Positions 61,807-64,000 of a stretch of 64,000 nucleotides of DNA are shown here, piece by piece. Origin of the DNA: Sphagnum compactum (Eukaryota; Bryophyta; Sphagnopsida; Sphagnales). Made by a program: the position numbers and the translations under genes. The notes below the pieces were generated by a model. That model was not told where the DNA came from and made no database searches. It worked only from the letters and a program-made list of their open reading frames with translations. The stretch lies in assembly GCA_965153455.1 (NCBI GenBank), contig OZ234495.1, positions 21,758,875-21,822,874 of the forward strand, read 5' to 3'. The first letter of the stretch is position 1. Every line of letters begins with the position of its first letter.

Positions 61807-62639
61807 TGCTGGTCCTAGTGTTGCCTAATTTTTTGAACTTTCTCACCAGTCTCGTCCTGGTATTGGGTCCTTGACTTTTTGGCTGGTATGGAGCCAGGCC
61901 AGGATATAGGGTTGCTGTGACCCAGCACCCACCAATGCACCAGTTGTGGACGAGGCCGTTTTTGTCATTTTGGGATGAACCCAAACCATTAAACCAAACC
62001 AAACATTGAGGTGGGTTTTTTCTCTTTTCATTGGTTCACCTTTCCTTTATATTTCAAAAATTTCTCCCCTTTTTTTCTCTCTTTTTCCTTCTTCTTTTCC
62101 TATTTTGTTCTTTCTTTGTTCTCCTTTTCTTTCATCATCATCTTTTCTCTTCCATTGTTGTTCTAACCTTTTTTTCATCATTTTTTTCCCCTTCCCCCCC
62201 CCCTTTTTTCTTTTTTACTGTTATGGCTATTTTTTATCTTCTTCTCTTTTCTTGGTGCTGTAGTTTTTTTCTTATTATTTTTTCTTTTTTGTTGTTAATT
62301 CAATTTTTTTCATTCTTTTTTTTCTTTTCTTCTATTGTTACAACTTTTTAATCATCATCTCCTTTTTTTATTTTCCTTCAAGCATTTTCTTTTTTTTCAT
62401 CATATCGTTGTGCTTGCTACCATTCCGTGTTGCATCATCACTTAATTATGCACATCACACCATGTATGCCTCTACTTTTTTCTTTGTCTTTTGTGTTTTG
62501 GTTTGTGAAACACAAGTAGAAACAAAAAGAAAAAGTAAGAAAAAGACAGAAGAATAAAAGAGAAAGAAATTAAAATTAAAAAAAGATGAAAAGAAAAAAA
62601 AAATTAAAGACAAAGATTTTTTTGTAAGTTTGTAATAGT
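61807..62639. other. Pyrimidine-rich intergenic tract
   Basis: About 62040-62400 is almost purely T and C on the + strand, followed by a purine-rich stretch near 62515-62620. Long frames here (62006-62351) encode Phe/Leu/Ser-only low-complexity peptides and are not called genes. Confidence 0.55.
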
Positions 62640-63240
62640 TTCTCTATTCTTTAAATTCCAAAAGAAGAATTTTTTTTCTTTTACTTCTTTATGTTTTTTT
62701 TTAATTCAAAAAGAATTTATTTTAGTTTTTGTTTCCTTTCAAAAAAAATTCCTTTTTTTTTTATTTAAAGAATAAGAAGATTATTTGGGTTCTTTTGTCT
62801 TATTTTCCCCAATTTTTCTGTTTTTTTAAATGCTAGAAGATTTTTCTTTTCTTTTCTTATGTTTGTCCTAAATTTTATTTTATTTTCCCCCTTATTTTTC
62901 CATTTTTTTGGTTTTTAAAATTCCAAAAGATGAATTTTTTTCCAATTTTTTTTCTTCTTTTATGTTTGTCCTAAATATTCTTTCCCCTCTATTTTCCCAT
63001 TTTTTTGGTCTTTAAAATTCCAAAAGATGAATTTTTTTTTCTTTTTAAATGTTGGAAGATTTTTTTAAATAATATTTTTTCCTAAATATCCCCCCCCCCT
63101 TATTTTTCCATTTTTTCTCATCTTTAAAATTCCAAAAAATGAAGTTTGTTTTTCTATTTTCTTTATTTCCTATTTTCAAATTTTTCCCCAATTTTTTCTT
63201 TTTTTCTAAAATCTTGTAGATGATATATGTTCATACCCAT
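62640..63240. repeat. Degenerate tandem repeat, about 105-bp period
   Basis: The segment 'TTTAAAATTCCAAAAGATGAATTTTTTT' (trimmed: TTTAAAATTCCAAAAGATGA) recurs near 62915, 63010 and 63122. More diverged copies lie near 62650 and 62825. Each is preceded by a 'CCATTTTTTTGG'-like block. Non-coding. Confidence 0.6.
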
Positions 63241-64000
63241 GTAAAATTTGGGTTTGGTTTACATTTTTCAAACTCGAATATTAATGTGTATCATGTGTTT
63301 GATGTAGTCTTTGAGTAACTATGAAATACCAATTTGTAACCAATGCCATTCAACTCCAATTGTATCACTATTAACTTTACACTCGTCAACATGCTACTAA
63401 AATGGTTCTTATCGATGAACACATGACATGGTGGCTAATGAAAATAGTTTTAGAAAGGGGTCTCTTGAGGTTAGAAAGTAGCATGTATATGTTACTTAAG
63501 TTTCTTTGACATAAACAATGGCATGGAGTTCATGTTTTCTAATTTTGGGACATTTTTAAAAGTTTTGATAAATGTGATATTTTGCATCAATACATCAAAT
63601 TTTGTCTTATTGCAATTGTAACCTCATGTTTGTATGTTTGCATGCCTTGAATGTGAGCATTGCATTAATACTTTGTAAAAACATTTCCTAAAAATACAAG
63701 TTTGAAACATATTGCAATGTTGCATCATCATTGCACTAAAAGAACTTCAAAAACATAATGTTCAATGTGAAATACTTGCATAAGGGTCACAAAATAAACA
63801 TTAGTTTTGTTAGAATGATTTTGCAATACCCACCTTTGAAGCATAAAATGCCACTTCATGTTTTTGAATGGTTTGTGCAATACCCAAATGTTGAATATAA
63901 AATATGCATGTTCAATGAAAAAAAAATGATGATGATAAAAAAAAAGGAAATTAAAAAAATGTGATAAATTATAATTTTTAAAAAATTAGAACAAGAAATA
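63241..64000. other. AT-rich intergenic sequence at window end
   Basis: A few repeats of CAATACCCA / ATGTTCAATG occur near 63755-63920. No gene is recognised. Confidence 0.5.

Noticed and set aside
61556-62002. 148-codon minus frame with GAGAG repeats
   Set aside because: The Gly/Ala/Arg run is a CCTGCC simple repeat inside and beside Helitron H3.
62006-62351. Phe/Leu/Ser-rich + strand frames
   Set aside because: They arise from a T/C-only tract that lacks stop codons by composition, with no domain.

Overview
The window looks like nuclear DNA of a land plant or close streptophyte relative with a large, AT-rich, transposon-rich genome. The support is spliced genes with GT-AG introns, TATA boxes, and decayed plant-type DNA transposons (hAT, PIF/Harbinger, CACTA, Helitron) plus a Ty3/gypsy fragment. 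The species cannot be named. Nothing bacterial, organellar or viral was recognised, and no tRNA, rRNA or CRISPR array was seen.

Two gene families carry the real coding signal. The first has one apparently complete member (copy C, 53.5-58.7 kb, + strand). It is a five-exon gene whose four coding exons join in frame to 741 codons: a BED-like C2HC zinc finger, a Ulp1/SENP-type (clan CE) cysteine protease domain, and a C-terminal domain of about 330 residues that I do not recognise. Two damaged relatives lie on the same strand. Copy A (1.9-6.3 kb) keeps the promoter/first-exon module and the C-terminal exon but lacks the zinc finger and protease. Copy B (13.1-16.0 kb) lacks the promoter module, carries several lesions, and is cut off in mid-protease.

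The second family encodes a small one-span membrane protein of unknown function in two exons with a phase-1 intron. Two copies are intact (159 codons at 22.9-23.7 kb and 152 codons at 40.0-40.7 kb, both on the minus strand). A third, frameshifted copy (16.7-17.4 kb, +) follows the broken end of Ulp1 copy B. Each has a TATA box and an upstream tract of degenerate tandem repeats.

The window is built from segmental duplications. About 16.0-18.7 kb is an inverted copy of 38.8-41.5 kb. A third, shorter copy of the same unit sits at 22.5-24.9 kb. About 11.75-16.0 kb matches 49.1-57.3 kb in direct orientation, with gaps. About 19.1-19.5 and 20.7-20.9 kb match 42.2-42.7 kb.

The remainder is mobile DNA: a CACTA-type element at 29.3-33.9 kb with a TGT target duplication; four Helitron-like elements (19.6-20.55, 26.0-27.8, 38.4-38.75, 60.9-61.8 kb); a Harbinger transposase relic (7.75-8.46 kb); three hAT relics (33.9-35.3, 36.7-37.6, 49.9-51.4 kb); a Ty3/gypsy pol relic (43.8-46.2 kb); two diverged LTR-like blocks (28.3-29.0, 35.3-36.1 kb); and a 363-bp inverted-repeat MITE (18.76-19.12 kb). 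The intervals between are AT-rich, low-complexity sequence.
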